A stretch of 6,324 bases of DNA from an uncultured Austwickia sp. (GTDB lineage Bacteria; Actinomycetota; Actinomycetes; Actinomycetales; Dermatophilaceae), in contig CAKUSI010000229.1 of assembly GCA_934678955.1 (NCBI GenBank), forward strand, positions 1 to 6,324. Direction: 5' to 3'. Below are positions 5,640 through 6,324 of this stretch, piece after piece. Each line of letters starts with the position of its first letter. The first letter of the stretch is position 1. The notes beneath the pieces were generated by a model. The model ran no database searches. It saw nothing but the letters and a program-made list of their open reading frames with translations, and had not been told where the DNA came from. The position numbers and the translations under genes were made by a program.

Positions 5640-5663
5640 GAGTCCTCTCACTCCTCAGGACTC
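5640..5663 (-). terminator. Hairpin overlapping the end of the TetR gene
   Basis: Seven-bp perfect arms GAGTCCT (5640-5646) and AGGACTC (5657-5663) flank a 10-nt loop that contains part of the TetR stop codon (TGA, 5657-5655 on minus). The right arm lies in the gene's last codons. It may help end or protect the TetR mRNA. An adjacent 12-bp palindrome, CGGAGGCCTCCG (5663-5674), lies inside the coding region and may simply be coding sequence. Confidence 0.35.
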
Positions 5664-6287
5664 GGAGGCCTCCGGGACCGTCATGAGTCCGGCGCCCTTG
5701 GCCTGATCCACCACGGCCAGCAGCACCGCGATGAAACCCTGCAGGACGGAGGTTGTCGCTTCGCCGTCCTGGTCCACGAGCCACGCCAGCATGACGCCGT
5801 CGGTCACGGCGAGCACCATACGAGCGAGCGTGCGCGTCGGCAGCCACTCGCTGCCGCGGATCCCCATGCTCTCCGTGATCATCCGCTCGATGGCGTCCAG
5901 GTAGGTCTTGTAGAGCAGCCGCGCGGCTTCCCCGTCGCCGCGGATCGACCAGGCCGCGAGTTCGTACGACAGAAGCTGCCGACCCGGCTGCGTCTGGGTG
6001 TGCTCCCAGAAGGCGTTGAAGCCGTCGTAGACCTTGTCCTCCATCGAGCCTCCATGCCCGTCGAGGACCTCCATCACCGCCCCGATCATCGGCTTGATGA
6101 AACTCTCGGCCACGGCGTCGAGGAGGGCCTCCTTGCTACTGAAGCAGTAATGCACCACGCCCAGTGAGACGTTCGCCTCATCGGCGATACGGCGCACTGA
6201 TGCGGCGGCCAGTCCCTCCCGGATGGCCAGTTCGATCGTCGCCTCTATCAGCTGCTCACGGCGCTGCTCGGCTGGCACTCGCGACAT
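5655..6287 (-). CDS. TetR/AcrR-family transcriptional regulator
   Basis: This 210-residue DNA-binding repressor-type protein is encoded convergently to rarD. The N-terminal TetR helix-turn-helix spans about 8-55: EQLIEATIELAIREG is the first helix, ASVRRIADEANVSLGVVHYCF (28-49) is the HTH, and the typical SKEALLDAV follows. The C-terminal part (about 75-200) is all-helical and would form the dimer and ligand pocket. The aromatic- and acid-containing stretch NAFWEHTQTQPGRQLLSYELAAW (91-113) resembles the BetI-like C-terminal class, but no ligand can be named. The ATG at 6287 is supported by AAGGTGG just upstream (minus strand, 6298-6292), with 4 nt between it and the ATG. An 8-bp direct repeat at the start codon could be an autoregulatory operator. 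TetR regulators often control a divergent neighbour; that neighbour would lie beyond the right edge. The targets are unknown. Confidence 0.92.
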   Translation of the reverse strand: MSRVPAEQRREQLIEATIELAIREGLAAASVRRIADEANVSLGVVHYCFSSKEALLDAVAESFIKPMIGAVMEVLDGHGGSMEDKVYDGFNAFWEHTQTQPGRQLLSYELAAWSIRGDGEAARLLYKTYLDAIERMITESMGIRGSEWLPTRTLARMVLAVTDGVMLAWLVDQDGEATTSVLQGFIAVLLAVVDQAKGAGLMTVPEASES

Positions 6288-6305
6288 AAGACCACCTTAA
6301 GACCA
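6287..6305. repeat. Direct repeat TAAGACCA x2 at the TetR gene start
   Basis: TAAGACCA occurs at 6287-6294 and again at 6298-6305, a period of 11 bp, about one helical turn. The first copy includes the first base of the TetR start codon and overlaps its ribosome binding site (AAGGTGG, minus strand, 6298-6292). Between them sits the self-complementary CTTAAG (6296-6301). A protein bound here would block translation start or transcription, so it is a plausible operator, but an 8-bp repeat can be chance. The promoter itself lies at or beyond the window edge. Confidence 0.35.
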
Positions 6306-6324
6306 AGACGGACGATGAACGTGG

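Noticed and set aside
4692..6167. 491-residue plus-strand frame across rarD and the TetR gene
   Set aside because: It is out of frame with rarD and antisense to the TetR gene, Arg/Pro-rich, and crosses the terminator hairpins. It is a GC-rich shadow frame.
6315..6324. Possible divergent gene start (ATGAACGTG) at the right edge
   Set aside because: Only three codons are visible and there is no convincing ribosome binding site. It cannot be supported, although a divergent target gene of the TetR regulator is a reasonable expectation.

Overview
The window is high-GC DNA with strong G/C preference at third codon positions. It has GTG/TTG-style start usage, weak ribosome binding sites and hairpins without U-tracts. 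The protein types (an actinobacterial-style HtpX, a two-subunit KorAB, a RarD permease) point to an aerobic actinomycete, perhaps of the Streptosporangiales/Streptomycetales kind. That placement is inference; no taxonomic marker is present.

Layout from left to right: (1) a probable gene start on the minus strand runs off the left edge (1-47), behind a gene-free stretch (48-352) with an AT-richer patch and several GC hairpins; (2) htpX, a membrane zinc protease, on the minus strand (353-1216); (3) a 389-bp divergent intergenic region (1217-1605) unusually rich in inverted repeats, with two copies of a ~60-bp direct repeat ending about 65 bp before korA; (4) a plus-strand operon korA-korB-rarD (1606-5562), with an 8-nt gap between the first two genes and an 11-nt overlap between the last two; (5) a short convergent junction (5563-5654) with at least two hairpins; (6) a TetR/AcrR-family regulator on the minus strand (5655-6287), with an 11-bp-period direct repeat at its start codon.

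Function: KorA and KorB together make a 2-oxoacid:ferredoxin oxidoreductase, most likely the 2-oxoglutarate enzyme that produces succinyl-CoA, CO2 and reduced ferredoxin. This is an alternative to the lipoate-dependent 2-oxoglutarate dehydrogenase in the TCA cycle. No ferredoxin gene is in the window, so the electron acceptor must be encoded elsewhere. rarD appears co-transcribed and translationally overlapped with korB, although no metabolic link is evident. The TetR gene is convergent with this operon and need not regulate it.

The core genes are ordinary. The unusual part is the korA upstream region: a diverged tandem duplication, a near-perfect 23-bp palindrome, and two short reading frames chained by TAATG and ATGA overlaps into the korA start codon. 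I see no evidence of a new defence, mobile or CRISPR-type system.
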